From the NCBI RefSeq assembly GCF_001425265.1, contig NZ_LMEC01000011.1:249585-313584 (forward strand): 64,000 nt of DNA, in the 5' to 3' direction. Under the pieces are notes generated by a model that saw only the letters and a list, made by a program, of their open reading frames with translations, searched no databases and was not told where the DNA came from. This stretch comes from Massilia sp. Root418. Lineage in GTDB: Bacteria > Pseudomonadota > Gammaproteobacteria > Burkholderiales > Burkholderiaceae_D. Each line of letters starts with the position of its first letter. Positions within the stretch are counted from its first letter, which is position 1. Shown here one piece after another: positions 25,338 through 35,158 of this stretch. The position numbers were made by a program, and so were the translations under genes.

Positions 25338-27983
25338 ATGCGCACCGACAGCCCACAGACGATCTTCCGTAAAGACTATACCCCTCCCAGCTACCTGGTG
25401 CACACCGTGGAACTGGGCTTCGACCTCGACCCGGCCCGCACCATCGTCGCCAGCCGCGTCACGCTGAGCCGCAACCCGGCCAGCAAGAGCAAGGATATCG
25501 TGCTGCACGGCGAGGAAATCGATCTGGTGGCGCTGCGCATGAACGGCAAGACCCTGCAGCCGGGCCAGTACCTGCTGGGCACCAACTCGCTGACCATTCC
25601 GAAAGCGCCGGCCGAGGTGACGCTGGAAATCGAAACCCTGTGCGCGCCCGAGCTGAACACCACGCTGTCCGGCCTGTACGTATCGAACGGCAGCTTCTAC
25701 ACCCAGTGCGAGGCCGAGGGCTTCCGCCGCATCACCTACTTCCCGGACCGTCCGGACGTGATGGCCAAGTACACGGTGATGCTGCGCGCGGACAAGGAGC
25801 GCTACCCGGTGCTGCTCTCGAACGGCAACCTGCTGGAACAGGGCGACCTGGACGACGGCCGCCACTACGCCAAGTGGGAAGACCCGTTCAAGAAGCCGTC
25901 CTACCTGTTCGCGCTGGTGGCCGCGCGCCTGGTGTGCCAGGAAGAGACCTACACCCTGAAATCCGGCCGCGAAGTGCTGCTGCAGGTGTGGGTGGAAGAG
26001 GGCAACCTGGACAAGACCGACTACGCCATGCAGTCGCTGAAGAACTCCATCCGCTGGGACGAGGAGCGCTTCGGCCTGGAGCTGGACCTGGACCGCTTCA
26101 TGATTGTCGCCGTGGGCGACTTCAACATGGGCGCGATGGAAAACAAGGGCCTGAACATCTTCAACACCAAGTTCGTGCTGGCCAATTCGCGCGTGGCCAC
26201 CGACATCGACTACGCCGGCATCGAAGCCGTGGTGGGCCACGAGTACTTCCACAACTGGACCGGCAACCGCGTGACCTGCCGCGACTGGTTCCAGCTGTCG
26301 CTCAAGGAAGGCCTGACCGTGTTCCGCGACCAGGAGTTCAGCGCCGACATGATAGGCACGGCCAGCGGCCGCGCCGTCACCCGCATCGACCAGGTGCGCA
26401 CCTTGCGCCAGGCCCAGTTCCCGGAAGACGCCGGCCCGATGGCGCACCCGGTGCGCCCGGACTCCTTCGTCGAGATCAACAACTTCTACACCGTCACCGT
26501 GTACGAAAAGGGCGCCGAAGTGGTGCGCATGTACCAGACCCTGCTGGGCCGCGAAGGCTTCCGCAAGGGCATGGACCTGTACTTCGAGCGCCATGACGGC
26601 CAGGCCGTGCAGTGCGACGACTTCCGCGCCGCCATGGCCGACGCCAACGGCCGCGACCTGGCGCAGTTCGAACGCTGGTACAGCCAGGCCGGCACGCCCA
26701 TCGTCAGCGCCGTCACGCGCTACGACGCGGCCGCGCAGACCTACGAGATCACCCTGAGCCAGCGCTGCCCGGACACGCCCGGCCAGACCGACAAGCTGCC
26801 CTTCCACATCCCGGTGGCCGTGGGCCTGCTGGACGCCGAAGGCAAGGACATGGCGCTGGCGCTGGACGGCACCGTGGTAGGCTCCACCACCGCCGTGCTG
26901 GAACTGAAGGAAGCCGAGCAGACCTTCCGCTTCACCGGCGTGCGCGAAGAGCCCGTGCCGTCCATCCTGCGCGACTTCTCCGCGCCGGTGGTGCTGGAAT
27001 ACCCGTACACGGACGCCGAGCTGCTGCACCTGTTCCGCTACGACAGCGACGCCGTGAACCGCTGGGAAGCGGGCCAGCGCCTGGGCATGGAGCGCCTGCT
27101 CAAGCTCACGGCGGCAGTGGCGTCCGGCGCCGCACTGGAACTTGACGACACCTTCATCGAAGCGCAGCGCGCCATCCTGGTGGACGAGTCGCTGGACGCG
27201 GCCTTCCGCGAGCTGGCGCTGGTGCTGCCGTCCGAAACCATCATCGCCGAGCAGATGGACGTGGTGGACCCGCACGCCATCCACGCCGCGCGCCAGTTCA
27301 TGCGCCGCACCATCGCGCGCGAGCTCGCGCCAGAACTGCTGGCGCAGTACCAGGCCAACCAGACGCCAGGCCCCTACAGCCCGGACGCGCAGTCGGCCGG
27401 CAAGCGCGGACTGAAAAACCTGGCCCTGGCCTACCTGCTGATCGACCCCGGCACGGCCGAACTGAAGCTCGCGCAGCAGCAGTTCGAGCAAGCCACCAAC
27501 ATGACCGACCGCGCCGCCGCGCTGGTCGCCCTGATCCACAGCGGCGAAGACGCACGCAGCTACCTGCAAAGCTTCTACGACGACTTCTCCAACGAAGCGC
27601 TGGTGGTGGACAAATGGTTCGCCATGCAGGCAGCCGCCCCGAACACCGACGTGGCGGCCGTGCGCAAGCTGATGCAGCACCCGGCCTTCACCCTGAAGAA
27701 CCCGAACCGCGCGCGCAGCCTGATCTTCAGCTTCTGCAACGCCAACCCGTCGCAGTTCCACGCCAGGGACGGCAGCGCCTACGAATTCTGGGCCGAGCAC
27801 GTGATCGCGCTGGACGCGCTGAACCCGCAAGTGGCCGCGCGCCTGGCGCGCAGCATGGACCGCTGGCGCCGTTACGCGCCCGAGCTGCAGGAACAGATGC
27901 GCCGCGCGCTGGAAACGGTGGCGCGCGCTGCGCCGCTGTCGAACGACGTGATGGAAGTCGTCAGCAAAGCGCTGGCCAACTAA
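25338..27983 (+). CDS. pepN: Aminopeptidase N (M1 family)
   Basis: An 881-residue cytosolic zinc aminopeptidase, matching the E. coli PepN length. The substrate-binding GAMEN motif is at residues 265-269. The zinc site HEYFH gives His301, Glu302 and His305, with Glu324 as the third ligand in SLKEGL. The start at 25338 fits the conserved N-terminus TIFRKDYTPPSYLVHTVELGF; the frame is open further upstream, but that stretch is not conserved. It removes N-terminal residues from peptides late in protein turnover. Confidence 0.96.
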   Translation: MRTDSPQTIFRKDYTPPSYLVHTVELGFDLDPARTIVASRVTLSRNPASKSKDIVLHGEEIDLVALRMNGKTLQPGQYLLGTNSLTIPKAPAEVTLEIETLCAPELNTTLSGLYVSNGSFYTQCEAEGFRRITYFPDRPDVMAKYTVMLRADKERYPVLLSNGNLLEQGDLDDGRHYAKWEDPFKKPSYLFALVAARLVCQEETYTLKSGREVLLQVWVEEGNLDKTDYAMQSLKNSIRWDEERFGLELDLDRFMIVAVGDFNMGAMENKGLNIFNTKFVLANSRVATDIDYAGIEAVVGHEYFHNWTGNRVTCRDWFQLSLKEGLTVFRDQEFSADMIGTASGRAVTRIDQVRTLRQAQFPEDAGPMAHPVRPDSFVEINNFYTVTVYEKGAEVVRMYQTLLGREGFRKGMDLYFERHDGQAVQCDDFRAAMADANGRDLAQFERWYSQAGTPIVSAVTRYDAAAQTYEITLSQRCPDTPGQTDKLPFHIPVAVGLLDAEGKDMALALDGTVVGSTTAVLELKEAEQTFRFTGVREEPVPSILRDFSAPVVLEYPYTDAELLHLFRYDSDAVNRWEAGQRLGMERLLKLTAAVASGAALELDDTFIEAQRAILVDESLDAAFRELALVLPSETIIAEQMDVVDPHAIHAARQFMRRTIARELAPELLAQYQANQTPGPYSPDAQSAGKRGLKNLALAYLLIDPGTAELKLAQQQFEQATNMTDRAAALVALIHSGEDARSYLQSFYDDFSNEALVVDKWFAMQAAAPNTDVAAVRKLMQHPAFTLKNPNRARSLIFSFCNANPSQFHARDGSAYEFWAEHVIALDALNPQVAARLARSMDRWRRYAPELQEQMRRALETVARAAPLSNDVMEVVSKALAN

Positions 27984-28010
27984 TTTAATTTGCAAACCAA
28001 AAGGGAACCA

Positions 28011-29012
28011 ATGAAACGCATCAGCCTGACCCAGTACCTGGTCGAAGAACAGCGCCTCCACAACACCATCCCGGCCGAACTGCGCCTGCTGATCGAAGTG
28101 GTGGCGCGCTCCTGCAAAACCATCTCGCACAGCGTGGGCAAGGGCGCCCTGGGCGACGTGCTGGGCGCGCTGGAAACCGAAAACGTGCAGGGCGAAGTGC
28201 AGAAAAAGCTGGACGTGATCTCCAACGAGATCCTGCTGGAAGCGAACGAATGGGGCGGCCACCTGGCGGCCATGGCGTCGGAAGAAATGGAAACCATCCA
28301 CCCGATCCCCAACCGCTACCCGATGGGCGAATACCTGCTGGTGTTCGACCCGCTGGACGGCTCCTCCAACATCGACGTGAACGTCTCCATCGGCACCATC
28401 TTCTCCGTGCTGAAGGCGCCCGAAGGCATGGTCACCCCGTCCGAGCAGGACTTCCTGCAGCCGGGCGCGCAGCAGGTGGCGGCCGGCTACGCCGTCTACG
28501 GCCCGCAAACGCAGCTGGTGCTCACCACCGGCCACGGCGTGAACTGCTTCACCCTGGACCGCGAGATGGGTTCCTGGGTGCTGACCCAGCGCGGCATGCA
28601 GATCCCGCCCACCACCAAGGAATTCGCCATCAACATGTCCAACGCGCGCCACTGGCACGCGCCGGTCAAGCGCTACGTGGACGAACTGCTGGCCGGCGAA
28701 ACCGGCCCGCGCGCCAAGAACTTCAACATGCGCTGGATCGCCTCCATGGTGGCCGACGTGCACCGCATCCTGAACCGCGGCGGCATCTTCATGTACCCGG
28801 CCGACACGCGCGACACCTCGATGCCGGGCAAGCTGCGTCTGATGTACGAAGCGAACCCGATGGCCTTCATCGTGGAGCAGGCAGGCGGCGCCGCCACCGA
28901 CGGCAAGCAGCGCATCATGGACATCGCCCCGCACAAGCTGCACCAGCGCGTGCCGGTGTTCCTGGGCTCGCGTGACGAAGTGGCGGTGGTGACCGGCTAC
29001 CATGCCGAGTGA
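28011..29012 (+). CDS. fbp: Fructose-1,6-bisphosphatase class I
   Basis: A gluconeogenic enzyme that dephosphorylates fructose 1,6-bisphosphate. The 333-residue protein carries the metal-binding segments [22 protein letters not shown] and the substrate segment [11 protein letters not shown]...[26 protein letters not shown] and [14 protein letters not shown] (Glu ligand) follow. The start at 28011 has an AGGGA ribosome site. It lies 27 bases after pepN and could be co-transcribed with it. Confidence 0.97.
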   Translation: MKRISLTQYLVEEQRLHNTIPAELRLLIEVVARSCKTISHSVGKGALGDVLGALETENVQGEVQKKLDVISNEILLEANEWGGHLAAMASEEMETIHPIPNRYPMGEYLLVFDPLDGSSNIDVNVSIGTIFSVLKAPEGMVTPSEQDFLQPGAQQVAAGYAVYGPQTQLVLTTGHGVNCFTLDREMGSWVLTQRGMQIPPTTKEFAINMSNARHWHAPVKRYVDELLAGETGPRAKNFNMRWIASMVADVHRILNRGGIFMYPADTRDTSMPGKLRLMYEANPMAFIVEQAGGAATDGKQRIMDIAPHKLHQRVPVFLGSRDEVAVVTGYHAE

Positions 29013-29123
29013 TTTATCGGTAAAAACGAAAAAGCACTAGCGCATCTGGACGGTTTATTGTTAGAATGCGAGCCTCTTTCGCCGTAGCCGGTACGCACCG
29101 CTACAGGCGCTAGGCAAGGTTTC

Positions 29124-29199
29124 GCCGCTGTAGCTCAGTCGGTAGAGCAGCGCATTCGTAATGCGAAGGTCACCAGTTCGATTCCGGTCAGCGGCACCA
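29124..29199 (+). tRNA. tRNA-Thr (anticodon CGT)
   Basis: A 76-base cloverleaf: acceptor arms GCCGCTG and CAGCGGC, D-arm GCTCAGTCGGTAGAGC, anticodon loop TTCGTAA (anticodon CGT, decoding ACG), T-arm with GTTCGATTC, and encoded ACCA 3' end. Its 3' part is the attachment site of the adjacent integrative element, so the gene is restored by the element's left end. Confidence 0.95.
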
Positions 29200-29305
29200 G
29201 TAGTTAGTATTAAGCAGCACCAAGAAGTATCAAAAACCCGCCTCTCTCATAGGGAGCGCGGGTTTTTTGTTGTCTCCTGTAGTCTGGTGGCGTAGCATAA
29301 AAGCG
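29182..29305. repeat. Left attachment region (attL) in the tRNA 3' end
   Basis: About 124 bases starting in the T-arm of tRNA-Thr and running through the terminator to just before the integrase. The block recurs at 38731 with five substitutions and one missing base. It holds the 3' end of the tRNA, GTAGTTAGTATTAAGCAGCA and the downstream hairpin. This is the expected layout of a P4-type integrase target; the exact crossover cannot be placed. Confidence 0.75.
29232..29269 (+). terminator. Rho-independent terminator after tRNA-Thr
   Basis: A strong stem (AAAACCCGC with CTCTCTCATAGGGAG inner part and GCGGGTTTT) followed by a T run. It terminates the tRNA transcript and separates it from the integrase. 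An equivalent hairpin is present in the second attachment copy. Confidence 0.85.
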
Positions 29306-29377
29306 CGTAGAAATGGCGGTACTGGTGGCGGTATCTGGCTCGTGACGAAAAACGAGATACCGCCAACGGAGGCGAAC

Positions 29378-30595
29378 ATGGCACTGACTGATACGTTCGT
29401 CCGGACGGTAAAACCGGGCAGGCTCTCGGGCGAAAAGCACACGGATGGGGCCGGTATGTACCTTCTCGTGAAGGAGACAGGGAAGTACTGGCGGATGAAC
29501 TACCGTTTCCTTGGCAAACGCAAGACGCTGGCGCTTGGCGTTTATCCGGAGGTATCGCTGGCTACCGCACGCAAGCGGCGCGATGACGCCCGCAGGTTGC
29601 TCGCCGAGGGCATCGACCCTAGCCAAGCCAAGCGGGACGACCGCAACACGCGAACCGCCGCCGCCGCACAAACCTTTGAGGCGGTAGCCAACCAATGGCT
29701 CTTGAAAATCGCGCCCACCCGTTCAACGAGCACGCAAGGCAAGGTCAAGGGCTGGCTCGAAAAAAACGTCTTCCCCGTGATCGGGAAAAAGCCCATTGCC
29801 AATATCAAGCCGCGTGACGTGCTGGCCGCCGTGCAGAAAATGGAAGCGCGAGGCGCCGTCGAGTCCGCACATCGGGTCAAACAAGTCTGCGGCCAGATTT
29901 TCCGGTTCGCCGTGGCGCTCGACTTGGTGGAGCGCGATATCACCGCCGACTTGCGTGGTGCGCTCGCACCGACCGTGAAGGGCAATTTCGCCGCGATCAC
30001 GGAGCCGAAGCAGGTGGGGGCGCTGATGCGTGCCATTTACGACTACCACGGCTTTCCTGCGGCCGTGGCGGCGCTCAAACTGGCGCCCTTGATGTTTGTG
30101 CGTCCCGGTGAGTTGAGGGCCGCAGAGTGGGCGGAAATCGATCTAGACGCGGCAGAGTGGCGGATACCTGCGGCCAAAATGAAAATGAAGGTCGAGCACC
30201 TTGTTCCGCTCAGCACCCAGGCAGTGGACATCCTGCGCGAACTTCAACCGATCACAGGCGACGGCCAGTATGTCTTCCCGAGCCTACGCAGCAAGGCCTG
30301 CATGAGTGAGAACACCATCAACGCGGCCTTGCGCTATATGGGTTACGGCAAAGAGACCATGACCGGGCATGGCTTCCGCGCCATGGCGAGAACCATCCTC
30401 GATGAAGTGCTTGGCGAGCGCCCCGATCTGATCGAGCACCAGCTTGCCCATACGGTGCGCGATCCCTTAGGCCGTGCGTACAATCGCACGTCGCATCTGC
30501 CCGCCAGACGCGAAATGATGCAGCGGTGGGCGGACTATCTGGATAAGCTGCGGGTTGGTGCCGAGGTGGTGCCGCTCCGTGGCGGCGGACGATAG
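29378..30595 (+). CDS. int: P4-type tyrosine recombinase (integrase)
   Basis: A 405-residue integrase with the DUF4102-like arm-binding N-terminus (LTDTFVRTVKPG...KYWRMNYRFLGKRKTLALGVYP), an SAM-like core-binding domain and the catalytic domain. The catalytic Arg is in MFVRPGELRAAEW, the HxxR pair in HGFRAMARTI, the last His in HQLAHTV and the Tyr in GRAYNR. Such enzymes insert elements into tRNA 3' ends, and it sits directly next to tRNA-Thr. The start at 29378 has GGAGG six bases upstream. It appears intact, so the element may be mobile. Confidence 0.92.
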   Translation: MALTDTFVRTVKPGRLSGEKHTDGAGMYLLVKETGKYWRMNYRFLGKRKTLALGVYPEVSLATARKRRDDARRLLAEGIDPSQAKRDDRNTRTAAAAQTFEAVANQWLLKIAPTRSTSTQGKVKGWLEKNVFPVIGKKPIANIKPRDVLAAVQKMEARGAVESAHRVKQVCGQIFRFAVALDLVERDITADLRGALAPTVKGNFAAITEPKQVGALMRAIYDYHGFPAAVAALKLAPLMFVRPGELRAAEWAEIDLDAAEWRIPAAKMKMKVEHLVPLSTQAVDILRELQPITGDGQYVFPSLRSKACMSENTINAALRYMGYGKETMTGHGFRAMARTILDEVLGERPDLIEHQLAHTVRDPLGRAYNRTSHLPARREMMQRWADYLDKLRVGAEVVPLRGGGR

Positions 30596-30609
30596 CAGCC
30601 GATAAGGGG

Positions 30610-30648
30610 AACGGAGCCGGCCAGCGTTGCTGACCGGCTCCGTTTGGC
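30610..30648 (+). terminator. Terminator after the integrase
   Basis: An 11-base perfect stem (AACGGAGCCGG / CCGGCTCCGTT) followed by a short T-rich tail, 15 bases after the integrase stop. Confidence 0.75.
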
Positions 30649-30689
30649 TTCCTTGCGAGGATAAGACGCAGGGACGCTTTCAGAAACGA

Positions 30690-30890
30690 TCAGGTGATGC
30701 TGCGGCTGGCGTCAATACAGCGCTGCTGCCACTGCGCGATTTCAGCCGCATCCCAGGCCACTGACTTCGGCCCGATAGGAATTGGCGCTGGCAAAATCCC
30801 TGCCTTCACTTTCCGCCAGACAGTGGCGCGAGACCATCCGGTGGCTTCGATCACCGCAGGCAGGCGCAGGAATTTTCTGGTCGTGGTCAT
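30690..30890 (-). CDS. AlpA-family excisionase/regulator
   Basis: A 66-residue MerR-like winged-helix protein with the AlpA pattern: RLPAVIEATGWSRATVWRKVKAG, then a Pro/Ile-rich wing (ILPAPIPIGPKSVAWDAAEI) and IAQWQQ. AlpA-type proteins control integrase expression or excision of P4-like elements. The start at 30890 has GGAGC seven bases upstream. It is convergent with the integrase. Confidence 0.85.
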   Translation of the reverse strand: MTTTRKFLRLPAVIEATGWSRATVWRKVKAGILPAPIPIGPKSVAWDAAEIAQWQQRCIDASRSIT

Positions 30891-31797
30891 AACGTGCTCC
30901 TTCATTTCATGTGCATTAATGGGGGACGGGAACGCGTGCCGACTGCGTACGTAGTCCGTGGCGTTTCGATGAGGAAAGCTCTGTGTTCGCGCCAAGGGCC
31001 AAGGGCTGCAAGGGCGACCAGAGCCAATCTACTTAAAAAATCTGCTGTAGAGCGGTCCATCGCGGTTGGCCAGTGCAATTTCGCTCGATGTCCACACAAT
31101 CTGAAGGTTCAATATGGGTGACGCTTGAAGGCTCGCCTACTTCTGCAGGGCTAGCTGCTGCCTCTGTAATGTAGGCAGCGCGGCAGCTTGTGTCAAACGG
31201 CTTGCACCGTATTTCCGAAGGCGGCTCTCGCCCTGCTGGAATTCGGCGAATGTACGCGAGCTGTAGCTAGGTGTCCTTGAGCTTTTGGGGCTTCGATCGC
31301 CCACCAGAGGAGCGGGTTAGAGGAAGGCAGGTATAACGCTCCTGGAGCGCTGTAGCTTACGGATCAAAGTGGTGGAGACATATCACAACGGTGCAGCAGG
31401 CAGGCGCGTTTCCCTCTTCGACTATGAAGAGCTCACGGCTACACAGCGTTCGGCGCCCATCACACCGTCTCCACCGACCGCGCAAATGATCTCAAATTTC
31501 ACTAAGGCGATCGAGTCTCCCTGATCGGTAAGTCACCCACTCCCCAAGCAGGTGTCAATCGTGTACCCTTTATCCCCTAGAGCACGATGTACACTGTTTA
31601 TCCTGCGTTAAGCCTTACGCTAGCGACAACGACGGCTTCCTACTGGCATCCGTAGCGTGACAATTTGTGAATTTTTCAAATTAGCAAGATGATATCCTGG
31701 CTCACAGGAAAGTCCGGAAGCAGTGATCGGCCAATGGATCGGTAGCGTAAAAGAGAGTTCCTGCAGAAGACCTCTTAAGGAAAAGGAATTGCAAGCG
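30891..31797. other. Intergenic stretch with no confident gene; possible 51-codon remnant
   Basis: About 900 bases between the AlpA gene and the HEPN cargo. One short frame (31369-31524, plus strand, GTG start) encodes KVVETYHNGAAGRR-type residues that look protein-like but match nothing I recognise; it may be a gene remnant. Just before the cargo, TTGTGA and GATGAT are spaced by 17 bases near 31665-31693 and could be a weak sigma-70 promoter. Otherwise I see nothing in it. Confidence 0.4.
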
Positions 31798-32673
31798 ATG
31801 AGTAGTCAACAACTGGATGAGATGAGAGAGGCCGCGCGAGACAATCGCATTGCAGAAGAGCTCGGGATCACGCTGGACATTTTCGAAACGCTATCACCAG
31901 AGATTATCTTTGACGACGATCACCCGTTCTACTTTGTACTTCAGTTTAATGAGGACTCCCCTCCAGAATTGCTAAGGCTAGTGCAGGGCTTGGACGAGGG
32001 CGAGTACTCAATGCGTATTGATGCGGGAATTCTTGAAGAGCCCGATGAGTGGGACGGCGCAACATGGACCGAAATTGGTGAAGTCGCCCAGCCATATAAG
32101 GTATTTCTGAATTCTTATTACCACCTAGGTGACATCTTGGCTGAATATGGTGATGGGGGTAGTGGAATTTTACGGAATAGCACGCCTGTAATTTCCCGCA
32201 TGGTATTTTGTCAATTAATTGGTGCATTAGAAGCTTATCTTGGCGACACCTTAATCAGAAATGTGATTGGAGATAAAAATTCGTTTATGCGGCTCCTTTC
32301 TTTAGACAAGGAACTTATTGAGACGCGAGTAACTTTACTCGAATTTGCCAAGAATCAAAATTTTTTGCAAGATCATGTGCGAACTCATCTTCAAAGCGTT
32401 CTGTATCACAATCTCGCAAAAGTCGGAAAACTGTACAAGATTGCATTGCAAATTGACATCTGGCCGGGCAAAGAGATTAAGGAAAACCTGTTCCAAGCAA
32501 TTCAATGGCGGCATGATTGTATTCACCGCGATGGACGTACAAAAGATGGAATAGAACTCACCGCCATTACGACGGAATATGTAAAAGAAGTATTGGAAAC
32601 CGTGAATAGCTTCATACTTCACATTGAGCAAAAACTTGGTGAAATTCAATATTATTCACCGAGAAAATTGTGA
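31798..32673 (+). CDS. HEPN-domain protein 1 (putative RNase, cargo gene A)
   Basis: A 291-residue protein, AT-rich relative to the chromosome. Residues about 125-290 are all-alpha with LIGALEAYLGDTL near the start and WRHDCIHRDG near the end. Arg238-x4-His243 is the HEPN catalytic signature, typical of metal-independent RNases and of RiboL-PSP-type HEPN proteins. The N-terminal 120 residues (acidic, with PFYFVLQFNEDSPPELLRLV) are unassigned. The start at 31798 has an AAGGA site; a GTG frame opens further upstream. It is the first gene of a four-gene cargo. A toxin or defence effector role is inferred. Confidence 0.65.
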   Translation: MSSQQLDEMREAARDNRIAEELGITLDIFETLSPEIIFDDDHPFYFVLQFNEDSPPELLRLVQGLDEGEYSMRIDAGILEEPDEWDGATWTEIGEVAQPYKVFLNSYYHLGDILAEYGDGGSGILRNSTPVISRMVFCQLIGALEAYLGDTLIRNVIGDKNSFMRLLSLDKELIETRVTLLEFAKNQNFLQDHVRTHLQSVLYHNLAKVGKLYKIALQIDIWPGKEIKENLFQAIQWRHDCIHRDGRTKDGIELTAITTEYVKEVLETVNSFILHIEQKLGEIQYYSPRKL

Positions 32674-32793
32674 ACGAAGATTGGGTTGAAATTGGCCTGA
32701 AAGTTTCGTAATGCTTCTCAATAGTTAATAGATTAACTTGCTAAGTCTATTTGTAAATTAATTCGATTAAAAAACAATTCAAGGAAAAAATTC

Positions 32794-33978
32794 GTGAACC
32801 CTATATTTTTGGAAGATGCTCGCGTCGGTTGTCTATCAGGGCTCGGCCAACTCAACGTAGAAGAATACCTTGCATTGGTCAATGAGGTTTACAAAGACAA
32901 CGGAGGAATCCCGGGGCAACGCGCCCCGTTAAAAACGAAGACCGGCATCAATATCAGAAAGCGCATGATCGATGATCTTAAGCGAGGAGCGATTCTCCCA
33001 CCTGTTGTTATTGGTGCCGTTGTTCCTCCAAGTATTTTTGAAGAGGCTCAAAATTGCAGATCCAATTCCGACTTTGAAAGGCTCATTCGGAAAATTGATA
33101 GATCGACGTTGTCGGTTATCGATGGCATGCAAAGAACAACCGCGTTGGAAACAGCAGTCGCAGAAGTTGGTGAGGGCAACAAACTGTGCAAAAGTATCCG
33201 TGTTGACCTCTGGTTAGCAAAATCAATCGATAGCATGGTTTACCGCATGCTCGTTCTTAATACTGGCCAAGTGCCATGGGATATAAAGCGACAGCTTGAA
33301 ACTATCTATAAGCAAGTGCTTAAAACAATTGAGAGCGAAGTTTCTGATATTGATGTATTTAACATCGATGAAAAAGAGCGAAGAAGTGGTGCGGGCCAAT
33401 ATCGATCAACTCGAATTGTTGAGCTATTCCTTGCTTTTACTTCTCGAAAGCCCCATATCGAGGTGAAAGAGAAAGTCGCCGAAGATTTTGCTCGCATGGA
33501 AGCAACGGAGGCGACCGCGAACGAAAAAGCAGTTCCTGCGTTCATTGAGACGATGAAGTTGCTCGTCAAGTTAGATCAGGCCTTCGCGACAACCGCAATG
33601 CAGCCAGAATATGTCGATGCCGGAACTCGATTTAGCGAAGGCAAGGACATTTTTACGAGCGCTCCTGCGAGTATCGCTTTTTCTGCCGCAGCTGCGCAGT
33701 TCTTATTGGGTATGCCAGGCTATCCTTTTGATTTCGAGAATCTTGAAGCGAAACTTGGCACATTACGTTCGAGCATCGAAATCATCACAAAAAAAATTAC
33801 GGACGCGCCTGATAAGGCTGATTTTATTGATTACTTAACTTTGAATCAAAAAGTTTCCGCAAGGTCCGGTCGGATCGGTGAGTATGAGCGCGAGCTATTC
33901 TTCCGTGCGTTCGAGCATATGTTCGAACATGCATCCAATCTTGAGAGCCTGACCCCTTGTTGGTCCGCATATAAATGA
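32794..33978 (+). CDS. DGQHR/ParB-like domain protein (cargo gene B)
   Basis: A 394-residue protein. A segment near residue 70 reads LKRGAILPPVVIGAVV. Residues 107-116 read LSVIDGMQRTTAL, with DGMQR at 110-114 as a variant of the DGQHR/DGQQR motif found in DndB-like and DUF262 proteins of the ParB/sulfiredoxin-like fold. A second family-like segment, VLNTGQVPWDIKRQLE, is at about 154. Proteins with this motif bind or act on DNA in restriction and phosphorothioation systems. The C-terminal half has no recognised domain. Its stop overlaps the next gene (ATGA). Confidence 0.6.
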   Translation: MNPIFLEDARVGCLSGLGQLNVEEYLALVNEVYKDNGGIPGQRAPLKTKTGINIRKRMIDDLKRGAILPPVVIGAVVPPSIFEEAQNCRSNSDFERLIRKIDRSTLSVIDGMQRTTALETAVAEVGEGNKLCKSIRVDLWLAKSIDSMVYRMLVLNTGQVPWDIKRQLETIYKQVLKTIESEVSDIDVFNIDEKERRSGAGQYRSTRIVELFLAFTSRKPHIEVKEKVAEDFARMEATEATANEKAVPAFIETMKLLVKLDQAFATTAMQPEYVDAGTRFSEGKDIFTSAPASIAFSAAAAQFLLGMPGYPFDFENLEAKLGTLRSSIEIITKKITDAPDKADFIDYLTLNQKVSARSGRIGEYERELFFRAFEHMFEHASNLESLTPCWSAYK

Positions 33979-35114
33979 CCAAAAACCTAAAGGATCTCTC
34001 AACTTCATTGCTTGCAAAATTCCGGGATGTTTCGGGACAGGCAGTTTCAGGTCGGTTGAGCGCGCCAAATGATTTGGCGGGGGAAACGGCGGCGCTAAAG
34101 AACTTGCTGGTAGGTGAGTCATGGCATTCCTCGAGTGGAGTCTGGGTATGCGATTTTATTCACGATGACGCATACTGTATTGCACTGGCTTTCGAGATAT
34201 CTGCACAGGACAGGGTGCAACTCGATAGTGAAAGTGAGGGGACGATCGAACTTATTGACATACCTGGATCAGTCTATCTTTACTTAGCAGAAACCCTAAG
34301 GCTTCGGCCGATGGAACTGGATCCTCTATGGGTTGAAGAACATATTGGCGGCCCTGCCGGCGAAGTGGATGGGGTTGAGCTTGATGTTATTAAGGAAGTC
34401 CTTGATAGCGTTTCTGTATTTCGTTTGGGAGATAAGTCAATCTTCAAGCCGAAAACTTCAGGTCGATATGTAGCTAACTATTTATGCACCTTCGATAAAA
34501 ACCTGAAGGAAAGTAATCGTCTCTCCGAAAATTCGCTTGAAATTATTCGTGAGATTTTCCTTCAAGAGAAAGATCATCTTATCGAAAGTAATCTATTCGA
34601 GGCAATGTCTACGACTGTTTTACGGCACGCGTTCCTAGAAATTTATCGGACACTCGAGTTTGTGTTCGTACTACCTCGAGCTAATTCTTTAATCAACCAA
34701 CTTCGGGCGACAGGCGCAACGCTTAGTGTTAATGTACTCGATTTTGCGCGCCAATGTTATAAGGAGCTCGGTTGGAAACGCGTAGAACGCGACTCGATAG
34801 AAAGATTGTTCCGTGAGTATGCAAATGTAAATTACGGTGCTTTTCGCACTTTAGTCGGGAGTTGCACGCCGTTCGACAACATCACGCTCGTAACGCCGCC
34901 AGCTACCAATGCAGAAATAGTGACACTCGCCCGGGACGTGGCAGAGAAATATTACGCTTTACGCAATCAGGTTGCCCACCAATTTTGGCCTGAAGAGATG
35001 ACACAATGTAGCGACGCAGATTGGCAGGCATTGATTGAATTCACATTGGGTTGCATTGCCCATTTCTACGACCAACATCTTAGTAAGCAAGCAACCACCT
35101 TAATCAAGGCATAG
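33975..35114 (+). CDS. HEPN-like protein 2 (cargo gene C)
   Basis: A 379-residue protein that starts in the stop codon of gene B, so the two are translationally coupled. Near the C-terminus KYYALRNQVAHQFW carries Arg330-Asn-x3-His335, the classic RNxxxH HEPN motif, preceded by about 130 residues of probable helix. The N-terminal part (residues 1-150) is not recognised; it includes the hydrophobic strand GVWVCDFIHDDAYCIALAF. Two HEPN proteins of different sequence in one operon may form a complex or have different targets; this is inference. Confidence 0.6.
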   Translation: MTKNLKDLSTSLLAKFRDVSGQAVSGRLSAPNDLAGETAALKNLLVGESWHSSSGVWVCDFIHDDAYCIALAFEISAQDRVQLDSESEGTIELIDIPGSVYLYLAETLRLRPMELDPLWVEEHIGGPAGEVDGVELDVIKEVLDSVSVFRLGDKSIFKPKTSGRYVANYLCTFDKNLKESNRLSENSLEIIREIFLQEKDHLIESNLFEAMSTTVLRHAFLEIYRTLEFVFVLPRANSLINQLRATGATLSVNVLDFARQCYKELGWKRVERDSIERLFREYANVNYGAFRTLVGSCTPFDNITLVTPPATNAEIVTLARDVAEKYYALRNQVAHQFWPEEMTQCSDADWQALIEFTLGCIAHFYDQHLSKQATTLIKA

Positions 35115-35158
35115 CGGTTGCGTCACAAAAAAATACAACCCTTCCAGACTGCAAGCCG

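Noticed and set aside
25197..29003. A continuous 1268-codon minus-strand frame opposite pepN and fbp
   Set aside because: Mirror frame of two clear genes in GC-rich DNA; His/Val/Ala-rich composition and no domain. pepN and fbp carry full catalytic motifs on the other strand.
31369..31524. A small gene upstream of the HEPN cargo
   Set aside because: Protein-like residues but no ribosome site and no recognised family; kept only as a note in the intergenic entry.
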